The notes: generated by a model from the letters alone, not told the origin. Positions 32,940 to 42,061 are shown, numbered from the stretch's first letter. The stretch: 64,000 bases of DNA from Flagellimonas sediminis (GCF_010500845.1 NZ_JAAAMI010000010.1:1-64000); one strand, 5' to 3'. Numbers and translations: made by a program.

Positions 32940-32993
32940 CTAAAGATAGCATGGTTTTTTAAAGCAAAAAGTTTCGTGATTAAAAAAAAATTG

Positions 32994-33001
32994 TAGATTT
33001 G
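32994..33001 (+). promoter_or_regulatory. -7 box TAGATTTG for the 33042 gene
   Basis: A perfect Bacteroidetes TAnnTTTG box lies 40 bp upstream of the ATG at 33042, in an A-rich spacer. The -33 element is weak (GTTTCG about 20 bp upstream). It fits the only plus-strand gene that starts here. Confidence 0.55.
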
Positions 33002-33041
33002 TCAGTAACCACTAAATTAACTTTGAAAGACAGTATCAGAT

Positions 33042-33776
33042 ATGTTAAACTTAATTCTTATTGTTGTATTAATATGCCTTGTGACCTTTGGGCTTGTATT
33101 CGTGATTGACAGGTTTTTACCTCAAAAAGTAAAGCCCTTTTTGGTAATTGCCTTCGGACTTTTGAGCATTTTCCTAGGTTATAAAATATATCAGTCCATC
33201 AATGCCCCCATCGAATTCAATAAGGTAAGAAAAGAAAGATTTTCCCATGTAATTGCAAAATTAAAGGATATCCGTGACGCTGAAGAGGCCTATAAAACCG
33301 TAAACGGAAAATATGCCGGAAATTTTGAGAGCTTAATCAAATTCATTGACACAGGAAGCTATACGATTACAACCCAAAGAGACTCTTCTTTCATGAAGTT
33401 CGATAAGGCCTACGGAATTGAACTTCAACAAGATACGATAATTATTGACACATTGGGAATGGTAAAGATCAAAGATTCACTTTTTAAAGGTAGTGATCGT
33501 TACAAAACAATGATGGATGTGCCTTATGCCCAAAATGCGGAAAAATTCGAACTCAAGGCTGATATTATTGACAAAAGCGGTTATAAAGCACCTGTCTTTG
33601 AAGCTAAAGTAAAGAAAGATGTAGTTCTTTACGACCAGCCAAAAGATTTGGTAGATAGGGAAAAAGCCCACCAGAGTGTTGAGGAAGTAAATGGCGATGA
33701 AATTAAAGTTGGTTCCTTGACCGATGTGAGCACCAATGGTAACTGGCCTCCAATCTATGACAGAAAAGACAACTGA
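33042..33776 (+). CDS. Two-helix membrane protein of unknown function
   Basis: This 244-residue protein has two N-terminal transmembrane helices (about 2-22 and 32-50), then a long soluble region. The soluble part begins with a conserved-looking helix (KLKDIRDAEEAYKTVNGKYAGNFESLIKFID) similar to the first helix of pseudopilin-like proteins. It ends YDRKDN. I know of no assigned function. It overlaps the DUF3822 gene by 20 bp, and with rsmD the three form a conserved flavobacterial block, so it is probably a core gene. Topology suggests a soluble domain anchored in the inner membrane. Confidence 0.75.
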   Translation: MLNLILIVVLICLVTFGLVFVIDRFLPQKVKPFLVIAFGLLSIFLGYKIYQSINAPIEFNKVRKERFSHVIAKLKDIRDAEEAYKTVNGKYAGNFESLIKFIDTGSYTITTQRDSSFMKFDKAYGIELQQDTIIIDTLGMVKIKDSLFKGSDRYKTMMDVPYAQNAEKFELKADIIDKSGYKAPVFEAKVKKDVVLYDQPKDLVDREKAHQSVEEVNGDEIKVGSLTDVSTNGNWPPIYDRKDN

Positions 33777-34590
33777 TATAGCGCAGCCAATAGAACATAA
33801 CGCATTTAGAAAACTGTCCATTCAGGTTAGCTTGAATGGACTTTCTTTTTGTGTTCTGGATACCATTACCAATAAGATACTGGCCTTTGAGAAAGTTACT
33901 TTCACAGTACCTTCTACCCCATATCTAATGCTCAAGGAACTTAAGGCAAAATTGAACCAACAGGGCAATATTGGCCGTAACTTCTCTGAAGTGGTCGTCA
34001 TACATAAGAACAACATGTTCGGATTGGTGCCCAAACCTCTTTTCAACAAGGAGGAGCTACCCAATTACCTGAAATTCAACGCCAAGATCATGGCCAACGA
34101 CCTTGTTGCCTATGATGAGCTTCCCAACCAGGACATCGTGAATGTGTACATCCCTTATACCAACATTAATAATTATATTTTCGAGCTTTTTGGGGAGTTT
34201 GAGTTCAAACACAGCGGAACCGTCCTCATATCCACACTAATGTCCCAGAGCCGCACCATTCCTGAACCCACCTGCTACGTACAGGTATCGGGGAAAGAAA
34301 TGGAAATGATGGTGGCCTCCGATAAAAGATTGCTCTTTTATAATCAATTTGAATACAAGACCAAGGAAGATTTTTTATACTTCTTGCTGTTTAGCTTGGA
34401 ACAATTGCAAATAGATCTTGAAAAAGTACAACTAAAACTTTTTGGTTCCATTGAAGAGGGCGACCCCATTTTTGAGCTTTGCCACCAATACATCAAAAAC
34501 GTTTCCGTCTTTGTTCCCGCCAATACTGCCTTTCCTTTGGAAGAATTGGAAAACGAGAGCATTGATTTTTCCATTTTAAGTTCCCTGTAA
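33757..34590 (+). CDS. DUF3822 family protein
   Basis: From ATG 33757 the product has 277 residues starting MTEKTTDIAQPIEHNAFRKL, overlapping the previous gene by 20 bp. A frame seven codons longer exists but lacks support. It carries SIQVSLNGLSFCVLDTITNK, PNYLKFNAKIMANDLVAYDEL and VYIPYTNINNYIFELFGEFEF, typical of DUF3822, which has an actin/PilM-like ATPase-fold look in its N-terminal part. The function is unknown. Its stop is immediately followed by the rsmD ATG, so the two are co-translated. Confidence 0.85.
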   Translation: MTEKTTDIAQPIEHNAFRKLSIQVSLNGLSFCVLDTITNKILAFEKVTFTVPSTPYLMLKELKAKLNQQGNIGRNFSEVVVIHKNNMFGLVPKPLFNKEELPNYLKFNAKIMANDLVAYDELPNQDIVNVYIPYTNINNYIFELFGEFEFKHSGTVLISTLMSQSRTIPEPTCYVQVSGKEMEMMVASDKRLLFYNQFEYKTKEDFLYFLLFSLEQLQIDLEKVQLKLFGSIEEGDPIFELCHQYIKNVSVFVPANTAFPLEELENESIDFSILSSL

Positions 34591-35136
34591 ATGCGAATCA
34601 TCTCTGGAAGATATAAGGGAAAACGATTGATTGCCCCGAAAAAATTGCCTGTACGCCCCACTACCGACATGGCCAAGGAAGGGCTCTTCAACATTTTGAA
34701 CAATCGTTTTTATTTTGATGGGCTAAAGATTCTCGACCTTTTTGCCGGAACAGGAAACATTAGTTTTGAATTCGCCTCAAGGGGCGTTGAGGACATCACG
34801 GCCGTGGACAGTTTTCCGGGATGCACCCAATACATTGCCAAAACTTCAATGGAACTCGATTTTTCCATAAGTACTGTAAAAGCCGATGTTTTTAAATACT
34901 TGGAACGGACCCAAGAAAAGTTCAACATCATCTTTGCAGACCCACCCTATAGTTTTGACCAAAGCCAATTCCTGAAAATTGCCGATTTGGTTTTTGAACA
35001 CAGACTACTTGAGGAAGACGGTCTGCTTGTTATTGAACATTCAGACCAAACGGATCTATCCAATCACCCCAGCTTTTCCGAGCAAAGAAAATATGGGGGA
35101 AGCATCTTTAGTTTCTTTCAACAGAAAGAAGAATAA
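34591..35136 (+). CDS. rsmD: 16S rRNA (guanine(966)-N2)-methyltransferase
   Basis: This 181-residue SAM-dependent methyltransferase starts MRIISGRYKGKRLIAPKKLP, carries RPTTDMAKEGLFNIL (the RsmD signature), the SAM motif ILDLFAGTGNISFEFASRG and the catalytic NPPY-type tetrad as FADPPY. It methylates G966 in the 30S subunit. It starts directly at the DUF3822 stop. Its TAA (35134-35136) lies two bases from the 3' boundary of the RNase P RNA on the opposite strand, so the two transcripts converge. Confidence 0.95.
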   Translation: MRIISGRYKGKRLIAPKKLPVRPTTDMAKEGLFNILNNRFYFDGLKILDLFAGTGNISFEFASRGVEDITAVDSFPGCTQYIAKTSMELDFSISTVKADVFKYLERTQEKFNIIFADPPYSFDQSQFLKIADLVFEHRLLEEDGLLVIEHSDQTDLSNHPSFSEQRKYGGSIFSFFQQKEE

Positions 35137-35138
35137 AA

Positions 35139-35450
35139 AAAGCAGGCCATAAGCCGGATTCTGTATACCCTTACCATTTATCTAGGCCAATGGTTACCCA
35201 AAGGCTCCAACCGCCTACCCTCCAGCTCGGGCGTGCTACCCTCTTCCGATAGCTATCGGAACACTGGTTTACATGGCGTTTCACCGCATAGAGTTTACCT
35301 GATTTCACTACAGCCGAACTGTACTTGCTTTCTGTTGCACTGGTCCTCGCCTTTCGGCGGACGGGCGTTACCCGCTATGCCGCACTACGGTGTCCGGACT
35401 TTCCTCTCCAATCTTGTTGCCAAAATTGCAGCGATAAGGTGGCCTGCTTG
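35139..35450 (-). ncRNA. rnpB: RNase P RNA (bacterial class A)
   Basis: The minus strand carries the universal 5' core GAGGAAAGTCCGGACACC (near 35390-35410) and the 3' core ending AGAATCCGGCTTATGGCC (near 35145-35163). The P1 stem pairs AGCAGGCCA (35448-35440) with TGGCCTGCT (35149-35141). A T-run follows P1 and serves as terminator next to the rsmD stop. A perfect palindrome TCCGATAGCTATCGGA (around 35247-35262) forms a variable-arm hairpin. The RNA is the catalytic subunit of tRNA 5' maturation. Ends are estimated from P1. Confidence 0.95.
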
Positions 35451-35527
35451 GCTGCAAAGGTAATCCAATTGTTAATAAAAAAAGGCTATCCATGTTACAG
35501 AGAGGTAGCTTTGACGGAAGCTATTTT

Positions 35528-35535
35528 TATATTTG
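35528..35535 (+). promoter_or_regulatory. -7 box TATATTTG upstream of dnaX
   Basis: A perfect TAnnTTTG box lies 23 bp before the TTG at 35558. It sits inside the longer dnaX frame, which supports the downstream TTG start rather than the ATG at 35492. A TTGAC at 35511 is closer than the usual -33 spacing. Confidence 0.55.
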
Positions 35536-35557
35536 TAAAAACTCTATTTTTCCTCCA

Positions 35558-37309
35558 TTGGAACCATTTGTCGTATCAGCTCGTAAATACCGTCCCCAGA
35601 CGTTTAAGGATGTAGTGGGCCAAGAGGCCATTACCAATACCTTGCTGAACGCCATTGATAACAACCATCTGGCGCAGGCCCTCTTGTTCTGCGGTCCCAG
35701 GGGAGTGGGAAAAACTACTTGTGCAAGAATCTTGGCCAAAAAAATCAACCAAGATGGCACGGAACGAGAAGATGAGGATTTTGCTTTCAATATTTTTGAA
35801 CTGGATGCGGCTTCCAATAACTCGGTAGACGACATTCGAAACTTGATAGACCAAGTTAGGATTCCTCCACAGGTGGGAAAATACAAGGTCTATATCATCG
35901 ACGAGGTGCATATGTTGTCGCAATCCGCCTTCAATGCCTTTTTGAAGACTTTGGAGGAACCACCCAAACATGCCATTTTTATTTTGGCCACTACGGAAAA
36001 ACACAAAATCATCCCCACCATATTGTCCCGTTGCCAAATCTTTGATTTTAAGCGAATAACGGTAAAGGATGCCTCGGAATACCTCAAATATATTGCGGAG
36101 CAACAAGGGGTTGAAGCAGAGGAAAGTGCACTACATATTATTGCCCAAAAAGCGGACGGTGCCATGCGCGATGCCTTGTCCATTTTTGATCGTGTGGTCA
36201 GTTTTTCAGGAAAACAACTGACCCGTAAGGCGGTTACTGAAAACCTGAATGTTCTGGATTATGACATCTACTTTGCAGCCACCGATTTGATTTTGCAAAA
36301 CAATATTCCCGAGCTTTTGGTGCTTTTCAACAATACATTGTCGCTTGGTTTTGATGGGCATCATTTTATATCCGGCCTGGCCTCCCATTTCAGGGATTTG
36401 ATGGTGTGCCAACACCCTGATACCCTAAACCTATTGGAAGTCGGTGATGATGTAAAAATGCAATATCAGGAACAGGCCAAAAAGGCGCCTAAGGAATTCC
36501 TTTTGAAGGCCATTGATATAGCCAATGATTGTGATTTGAAGTACAAGGCAAGTAAGAATCAACGGTTGTTGGTAGAGCTCTCGCTCATGAAATTGGCGTC
36601 CATCACTTTCGATGGAGAAAAAAAAAACTCTAATTTCATAATACCAGCCTCTTTTTTCGGAAAAAGAGAACCTGCGGCCAAAATGGTCCAGAGCAATGGT
36701 TCCGTGCAAAAATCTTTGCCGGAAACCGATCAAAATCAGCCTGATGTAGAAGTTTTAGAGGAAGAATTGGTCAATGAACCTATTGAATCCGTTAGCGAGC
36801 CTGCAAAGGAATACCAACCACCAAAAAAAATACAGATCGGCAATTTGGAAAAGCGGGTTTCCGGTCTATCTCTTTCCAGCATCAAGATCAAAAAGGAGCA
36901 TGAAAACACCAAAGCTCCTGAAATAGCCCATGAAGATTTGCCCAAGGATTCTTTTTCAGAAGAGGAGATGCAAAAGCACTGGGATGACTTTGTGCATCAA
37001 CTAGAAAACCAAGGTAGGAAAATATTGGCCAGTAACTTTCAGACAGATGTCCCCAAGCTTAAAAATGGAGAGGTTATTTGGATTGAACTGCCCAACGGTA
37101 CCATGAAAAAGGAAATAGAGCGGGAGCAAAACCTGATGTTGGATTACCTTAAACAAAAGCTCAACAACTACTCCATCACCCTTCAAATCACGGTGAATGA
37201 GGAGGTAGCCAAAAAATTTGCCTTTACCCCTGCCGAGAAATACGAAAAACTGCGGGAAAAGAATCCGGCCATTGAATTGCTTCGCAAAGAATTCGACCTT
37301 GATTTTTAG
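35558..37309 (+). CDS. dnaX: DNA polymerase III subunit gamma/tau
   Basis: From TTG 35558 the product has 583 residues, (M)EPFVVSARKYRPQTFKDVVG, the normal flavobacterial N-terminus. The ATG at 35492 adds 22 unrelated residues and lies upstream of the likely promoter box. The AAA+ clamp-loader ATPase shows Walker A (FCGPRGVGKTTCARIL), Walker B (YIIDEVHML) and sensor 1 (ILATTEKHKII). The four-cysteine zinc module between them is missing, as is common in Flavobacteriia. A variable, acidic linker (about 370-480) precedes a C-terminal DnaX domain. It loads the sliding clamp and couples polymerases at the fork. Confidence 0.93.
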   Translation: MEPFVVSARKYRPQTFKDVVGQEAITNTLLNAIDNNHLAQALLFCGPRGVGKTTCARILAKKINQDGTEREDEDFAFNIFELDAASNNSVDDIRNLIDQVRIPPQVGKYKVYIIDEVHMLSQSAFNAFLKTLEEPPKHAIFILATTEKHKIIPTILSRCQIFDFKRITVKDASEYLKYIAEQQGVEAEESALHIIAQKADGAMRDALSIFDRVVSFSGKQLTRKAVTENLNVLDYDIYFAATDLILQNNIPELLVLFNNTLSLGFDGHHFISGLASHFRDLMVCQHPDTLNLLEVGDDVKMQYQEQAKKAPKEFLLKAIDIANDCDLKYKASKNQRLLVELSLMKLASITFDGEKKNSNFIIPASFFGKREPAAKMVQSNGSVQKSLPETDQNQPDVEVLEEELVNEPIESVSEPAKEYQPPKKIQIGNLEKRVSGLSLSSIKIKKEHENTKAPEIAHEDLPKDSFSEEEMQKHWDDFVHQLENQGRKILASNFQTDVPKLKNGEVIWIELPNGTMKKEIEREQNLMLDYLKQKLNNYSITLQITVNEEVAKKFAFTPAEKYEKLREKNPAIELLRKEFDLDF

Positions 37310-37335
37310 GGTAAGGCCCCTTACCCGTATCTTTG
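37309..37335 (+). promoter_or_regulatory. 18-bp perfect palindrome followed by a -7 box (miaE promoter region)
   Basis: GGGTAAGGCCCCTTACCC (37309-37326) starts at the last base of the dnaX stop codon. Two bases later comes TATCTTTG (37328-37335), a perfect TAnnTTTG box 26 bp before the miaE ATG. The palindrome occupies the spacer where an operator would act. It could also be a hairpin at the dnaX 3' end, but no T-run follows. Confidence 0.55.
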
Positions 37336-37361
37336 TACCTTAAAATTTCAAAATACCGTTC

Positions 37362-37943
37362 ATGTTAGGCCTTAAATTACCAACGGACCCCAGATGGGTG
37401 AATATTGTGGAAAAGAATATTGAGGAAATCCTCACCGATCATGCGTATTGTGAGCAAAAAGCAGCCAGTACCGCCATTTCCCTAATCATAGGTTTCCCTG
37501 AAAAATCGGAATTGGTAAAAGAAATGACAGCTCTTGCCCGTGAAGAAATGGGCCATTTTAACATGGTGCATGATAAAATCATAAACAGAGGCTGGGTTCT
37601 AGGTCGGGAACGCAAAGATGAATATGTAATTGAACTGATGAAATTTTTCCCAAAAGGCGGAAGCAGGGAAACCCATCTGGTACACAAACTGTTATATGCT
37701 GCTTTGATCGAGGCCAGAAGCTGCGAGCGTTTTCGTTTGCTTTCCGAAGAAATTCAGGATGAGGAACTTTCCGAATTCTACCGAAACCTAATGGTGAGCG
37801 AAGCGAACCACTACACCATGTTCCTCAAATTTGCCCGCAAATATGGACATAAGGAGGAAGTAGACCAAAAATGGCAAGATTTGCTGGATTACGAGGCGAG
37901 TTTAATGAAAGATTTGGGCAAAAAGGAAACCATGCATGGTTAA
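37362..37943 (+). CDS. miaE: tRNA 2-methylthio-N6-isopentenyl adenosine hydroxylase
   Basis: In this 193-residue ferritin-like non-heme diiron protein the carboxylate/His ligands are visible in LAREEMGHFNMVHDKI, AALIEARSCERFRLL and MVSEANHYTMFLKFAR. It hydroxylates ms2i6A37 of tRNA to ms2io6A using O2. The start MLGLKLPTDPRWV matches the family. A TATCTTTG box lies 26 bp upstream. The stop overlaps the convergent ppx/gppA gene by 4 bp. Confidence 0.9.
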   Translation: MLGLKLPTDPRWVNIVEKNIEEILTDHAYCEQKAASTAISLIIGFPEKSELVKEMTALAREEMGHFNMVHDKIINRGWVLGRERKDEYVIELMKFFPKGGSRETHLVHKLLYAALIEARSCERFRLLSEEIQDEELSEFYRNLMVSEANHYTMFLKFARKYGHKEEVDQKWQDLLDYEASLMKDLGKKETMHG

Positions 37944-38827
37944 TCCTTCTGGTAGTACAACATTTTGATCATACCATCTACCAATCCTATTTTTGGTACG
38001 TGGATTTTCGTAGCCTTGCCCCATTTGGCCGCGTTCAGGAATATTTTAATGGCAGGAATGATCACATCGGCCCTATCCTGATTAAGGCCCAAAACCGCAA
38101 CCCTATCCTCATAGGCCATATTGTTCAAAAATTGGTATTGCCCTTTTATCCAAATATAAGAAAGGGGCTGCCCCAACTTTCGCCCGGACATTTTATGCAA
38201 TTTGTTGATGTTTCCACCCGAACCGATGATCTCTACGGTTCCATCCAAAGGAATATTGGACTTGATCCAAGTTTTTACTTCTTCCCAAACCGAATCTTCA
38301 ACCAGGTTGTTCAACAATCTAACGGTACCTATTTTAAATGAACGGGAAACCTTTGGCGCACCTTTTTCAAAAATGGTAAACTCGGTACTACCGCCACCAA
38401 CATCCACATAGAGATAATACCTGTCCATTTTGATGATATCCTTCAAATCAGTGGAAGCAATGATCATGGCCTCTTTTTTACCATCAATGATCTCTATAGG
38501 CATCCCGGTTTCCTTGATGACCCTCTGTACCACCTCTACCCCATTTTTGGCCTCGCGCAAGGCAGATGTGGCACAGATCATAAACTTTTCAATGCCGTAC
38601 ACCTGCATCAAATAGTTGAATGACTTCATGGTCTTGACCAACCGTGACTCACTTTTTGGAGAAATTTCACCCCGAATAAAGGCATCCTCACCCAAACGCA
38701 CGGGCACACGTACCAACTCACTCTTTTTGAAGATGGTAGGTTTATCTTTTTGTTCTATCACATTGTTGATGAGCAGCCTAATGGCGTTCGAACCAATATC
38801 AATGGCGGCAAATTTGCGGACTACCAA
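37940..38827 (-). CDS. Ppx/GppA-family exopolyphosphatase
   Basis: This 295-residue protein of the ASKHA fold starts VRKFAAIDIGSNAIRLLIN (phosphate 1 motif). Further landmarks are the YLYVDVGGGSTEFTIF phosphate 2 motif and EIIGSGGNINKLHKMSG. The length equals the short, two-domain Ppx form without the C-terminal HD region of E. coli Ppx. It hydrolyses terminal phosphates of polyphosphate or pppGpp. It is encoded 11 bp downstream of ppk1, so synthesis and breakdown of polyphosphate are co-expressed. Confidence 0.9.
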   Translation of the reverse strand: MVVRKFAAIDIGSNAIRLLINNVIEQKDKPTIFKKSELVRVPVRLGEDAFIRGEISPKSESRLVKTMKSFNYLMQVYGIEKFMICATSALREAKNGVEVVQRVIKETGMPIEIIDGKKEAMIIASTDLKDIIKMDRYYLYVDVGGGSTEFTIFEKGAPKVSRSFKIGTVRLLNNLVEDSVWEEVKTWIKSNIPLDGTVEIIGSGGNINKLHKMSGRKLGQPLSYIWIKGQYQFLNNMAYEDRVAVLGLNQDRADVIIPAIKIFLNAAKWGKATKIHVPKIGLVDGMIKMLYYQKD

Positions 38828-38838
38828 ATAGTGCGGTG

Positions 38839-40914
38839 TTAGGATTCCAATTTCTTTTGATAATAATAATACATCTCAAACTGAGACCTCAATTCTGCTT
38901 CACCTGTTGTGCGTTTTCTATAGGCATTGTCTTGTTTGGCTGAAAAAATACGGGCCTTGAGATTGTCCCTCCACGAAATATCGAAAGTATCCAAAAGTTC
39001 TTGGCGGATGTCCGGATCATAGATTGGGCATCCTACCTCTACCCTAAAGTCGAGGTTACGGGTCATCCAATCGGCTGATGAGATATAAATTTTTGGGTCT
39101 CCCCCATTTCCAAAAACAAACATTCGGGGGTGTTCCAAAAACTTGTCCACAATGCTAATGGCCTCAATATTCTCGCTCATACCTTCCACACCCGGAATAA
39201 GGCAACATATGCCTCTCACGATCATTTGAATCTTCACTCCCGCCCTACTGGCCTCATATAACTTGTCCACCATTTGGTAAGAAGTGAGGCTGTTCATCTT
39301 TATTTTGATATAGGCTTCCTTACCATGCTTGGCGTTGGCTATTTCCTTGTCTATCAACTTTATGAAGGTAGACTTGGTATAGTGCGGTGACACAACCAAG
39401 TGTTTGTATTTATTTATCTTATAGTTGGTTTCGAAGAACTCGAACACCTTGCTCATATCCTTCAGGATACCCTCATGGGCGGTGAACAGGGTATAATCCG
39501 TGTAAATCTTGGCTGTGGATTCGTTAAAGTTTCCGGTACTTATAAAACCATAGCGTTTCAATTCACCGGCTTCCTCACGTTCCACCATACAAATCTTACT
39601 GTGCACCTTTAATCCGGGAACACCAAAAATCAAATTGACTCCTTCCGCTTGAAGATAGTTGGCGTATTCGATGTTGTTCTGCTCATCAAACCTTGCCTGT
39701 AGTTCAATCTGTACGGTTACCTGTTTCCCGTTCTTTACGGCATTGATCAGAGCGGATGCTATCTGGCTATCGCTCGCCAAACGATAAATAGTGATTTTGA
39801 TAGTACGGACTTTCGGGTCGAGAGCCACTTCCCTCAAAAATTTAGTCACGTAACTAAACGTATGATAAGGCGCATAGATCATATAATCCTTATGGGCAAT
39901 CATATCCAAGAGACTTCCCTTCATGCTCAGCCCCTTTACCGGTAGCGGGTCGATCTTTTCATACATAAGATCATGTCTTCCCAAACTGGGGAATCCCATG
40001 TAATCCCTTCTGTTGTGGTATCGACCGCCGGGAATGACACTATCGGTACCCATGATATCCATTTTTTCCTTAAGGAACTGCAGCGTATCCTTGTCGATTT
40101 TCTTGTCGTACACGAATCTAACCGGATCACTGATCTTACGGTGCTCCACACTGGTAGAGATCTTTTCGATAAAGCTCTTGCTCAAGTCGTTGTCTATATC
40201 CAACTCGGCATCCCTTGTAATCTTGATCATATGGGCCGAAATGGACTCAAACTCGAACATGGTGAACACATTGTCCAAACAGAACCGGATCAAATCATCC
40301 AACATAATGATGTAATCCTTATCACCCTCTTTCGGAAGCACAACAAATCGGTCAATGCCTTTGGGGATTTCGATTAGGGCATAGCGGTTATGTTTACCCG
40401 CACCTGACCCATTTTTCATCACAATTTTCACTGCCAAGTAGGCCGCAGTATCCTTCAAAAGGGGAAATTCATTCAAATCGTTCAGGATGATGGTCATCAG
40501 CTCCTGGTTCACCTTTTTGAAAAAGTAATCCCTGATGAATTCTGCCTGGCTCTCGGTTACCTCCCTCTCGTTGATGATGAAAATATTTTCCTGCCGTAAT
40601 TCCTTTTCAATGGCTTTAAAAATTTCCAAACTACGGGCCTGTTGGGCAATCACAATTTTGGTAATCTCTTCCAAAAGGTCCTTTGCCCTTTCACCCCCCA
40701 ACACACTCTTACCGGTTTTACCCGCCTCCACAATGCGTTTTACCGTAGCATAGCGAACTTTGAAGAATTCATCGAGATTGTTACTAAAAATTCCTAAAAA
40801 GCGAAGACGGTCAATCAGTGGTACTTTTTTGTCGTTGCTTTCTTGAAGCACCCGAGCATTAAATTGTAGCCAGCTTATTTCCCGGTTTATATATTCATTT
40901 TTTGTTTTGACCAT
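38839..40914 (-). CDS. ppk1: Polyphosphate kinase 1
   Basis: This 691-residue protein starts YINREISWLQFNARVLQES and FLGIFSNNLDEFFKVR, the Ppk1 N-terminal domain. The C-terminal PLD-like catalytic domains contain VHSKICMVERE (catalytic His) and the STGNFNESTAKIYTD segment. It ends MYYYYQKKLES. It reversibly transfers the ATP gamma-phosphate to polyphosphate at the membrane. The start is adjacent to the stop of the SixA-like gene (no gap), and ppx follows, so sixA-ppk1-ppx is an operon. Confidence 0.95.
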   Translation of the reverse strand: MVKTKNEYINREISWLQFNARVLQESNDKKVPLIDRLRFLGIFSNNLDEFFKVRYATVKRIVEAGKTGKSVLGGERAKDLLEEITKIVIAQQARSLEIFKAIEKELRQENIFIINEREVTESQAEFIRDYFFKKVNQELMTIILNDLNEFPLLKDTAAYLAVKIVMKNGSGAGKHNRYALIEIPKGIDRFVVLPKEGDKDYIIMLDDLIRFCLDNVFTMFEFESISAHMIKITRDAELDIDNDLSKSFIEKISTSVEHRKISDPVRFVYDKKIDKDTLQFLKEKMDIMGTDSVIPGGRYHNRRDYMGFPSLGRHDLMYEKIDPLPVKGLSMKGSLLDMIAHKDYMIYAPYHTFSYVTKFLREVALDPKVRTIKITIYRLASDSQIASALINAVKNGKQVTVQIELQARFDEQNNIEYANYLQAEGVNLIFGVPGLKVHSKICMVEREEAGELKRYGFISTGNFNESTAKIYTDYTLFTAHEGILKDMSKVFEFFETNYKINKYKHLVVSPHYTKSTFIKLIDKEIANAKHGKEAYIKIKMNSLTSYQMVDKLYEASRAGVKIQMIVRGICCLIPGVEGMSENIEAISIVDKFLEHPRMFVFGNGGDPKIYISSADWMTRNLDFRVEVGCPIYDPDIRQELLDTFDISWRDNLKARIFSAKQDNAYRKRTTGEAELRSQFEMYYYYQKKLES

Positions 40915-41403
40915 TTATTTATTCAAGTGTTTTGGAAAGACCATTTGTTTAGTGGTCCCCTTTGAGATACGGGACCAATCATCCACATCAAAAGTAATGT
41001 AGACAAGCCCTGCCGTGGGAACGTTTTCAATATACTGATCTCCCCAGCTATTTGCAAGCGAAGTAAAGGCATAATTATGTCCAAAAATGGCCACGGTATG
41101 CAAATTATTGTCCAAGTTGGAAACAAATTGTTGCACACCATCACCAGAGAAATCATAGAGGGATTTTTCTACCTTGAATTGGGCAAGATCCAAACCTAGG
41201 TTTCGGACAAAGATCATACTGGTATGAAGGGCACGAATGGCAGGGCTGGAAAATGCGAAATCCAACTTGGGGGCATGCATCCGGAAGGTGTTGGAAACCA
41301 CATTGGCATCCTTTATACCCTTTTCCTGCAACGGTCTGTCTTTATCGGAAACATCATAATCCCAAGTGGATTTACCATGCCGCATCAAAATAATCTGTTT
41401 CAT
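40915..41403 (-). CDS. SixA-like histidine phosphatase
   Basis: This 162-residue histidine phosphatase starts IILMRHGKSTWDYDVSDKDRPL, the RHG motif of the phosphoglycerate-mutase fold. The second catalytic His lies in VAIFGHNYAFTSLAN. Length and motif order match SixA-type phosphohistidine phosphatases. It ends one base before the ppk1 start and follows pdxH by 10 bp. A role in phosphate or phosphohistidine signalling is inferred from family and operon. Confidence 0.87.
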   Translation of the reverse strand: MKQIILMRHGKSTWDYDVSDKDRPLQEKGIKDANVVSNTFRMHAPKLDFAFSSPAIRALHTSMIFVRNLGLDLAQFKVEKSLYDFSGDGVQQFVSNLDNNLHTVAIFGHNYAFTSLANSWGDQYIENVPTAGLVYITFDVDDWSRISKGTTKQMVFPKHLNK

Positions 41404-41413
41404 ATTAGTTTAT

Positions 41414-42061
41414 TTATGGAGCCAATCGTTCTATTTTCCAATCGTAATCTTCTTGAAGGGTATATCGTATCCTATCATGGAGCCTGTTGGGCCTTCCTTG
41501 CCAAAATTCCATGGAAATCGGGCGAACCAAATAGCCACCCCAATGGGCAGGACGTTCCACTTCTTTCCCCTCATAAGCCTTTTCCAAATCTTTCAATGCT
41601 TTCTCCAACACCTCTCTGGAAGGTACCACCTCACTTTGATTGGATACCACAGCTCCCAACTGGCTGCCAACGGGCCGCGATTCAAAATAACCGTCCGATA
41701 GATTCTCCGCAATCTTTTCCGCTGTGCCTTTTATGATGACCTGACGTTCCATATTAGGCCAAAAAAAAGACAAACACACCGAAGGATTCTTAGCAATTGC
41801 CTTTCCTTTTTCGCTGTTATAGTTAGTGTAAAAGATAAAACCCTCGTGGGTGTATTTTTTCATCAACACGACCCTATTCTTGGGAAAACCATCCAATCCT
41901 ATGGTGGATACGTTCATGGCATTCGCTTCATCCACCCCATCGGAAGCTTCTACTTCATAAAACCATTTTTGGAATTGCTCCAACGGATTTTCCTTAATGG
42001 AATCTTCGGTCAATTCGCTTTTTTCGTATGATTTCCGGTAATTGCCAAGGTCTTTTTGCAT
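41414..42061 (-). CDS. pdxH: Pyridoxamine/pyridoxine 5'-phosphate oxidase
   Basis: This 215-residue FMN enzyme starts MQKDLGNYRKSYEKSELTED. FMN and substrate contacts appear in NRVVLMKKYTHEGFIFYTN, SEKGKAIAKNPSVCLSFFWP and RQVIIKGTAEKI. The C-terminal signature is WGGYLVRPISMEFWQGRPNRLHDR. It oxidises PNP or PMP to pyridoxal 5'-phosphate, the last step of vitamin B6 synthesis. The full length (about 215) fits the family. It lies 10 bp upstream of the sixA-like gene. Confidence 0.95.
   Translation of the reverse strand: MQKDLGNYRKSYEKSELTEDSIKENPLEQFQKWFYEVEASDGVDEANAMNVSTIGLDGFPKNRVVLMKKYTHEGFIFYTNYNSEKGKAIAKNPSVCLSFFWPNMERQVIIKGTAEKIAENLSDGYFESRPVGSQLGAVVSNQSEVVPSREVLEKALKDLEKAYEGKEVERPAHWGGYLVRPISMEFWQGRPNRLHDRIRYTLQEDYDWKIERLAP

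Noticed and set aside
35233..35615. ORFs across the RNase P RNA region
   Set aside because: They lie on the strand opposite rnpB, whose conserved cores and P1 stem explain this sequence.
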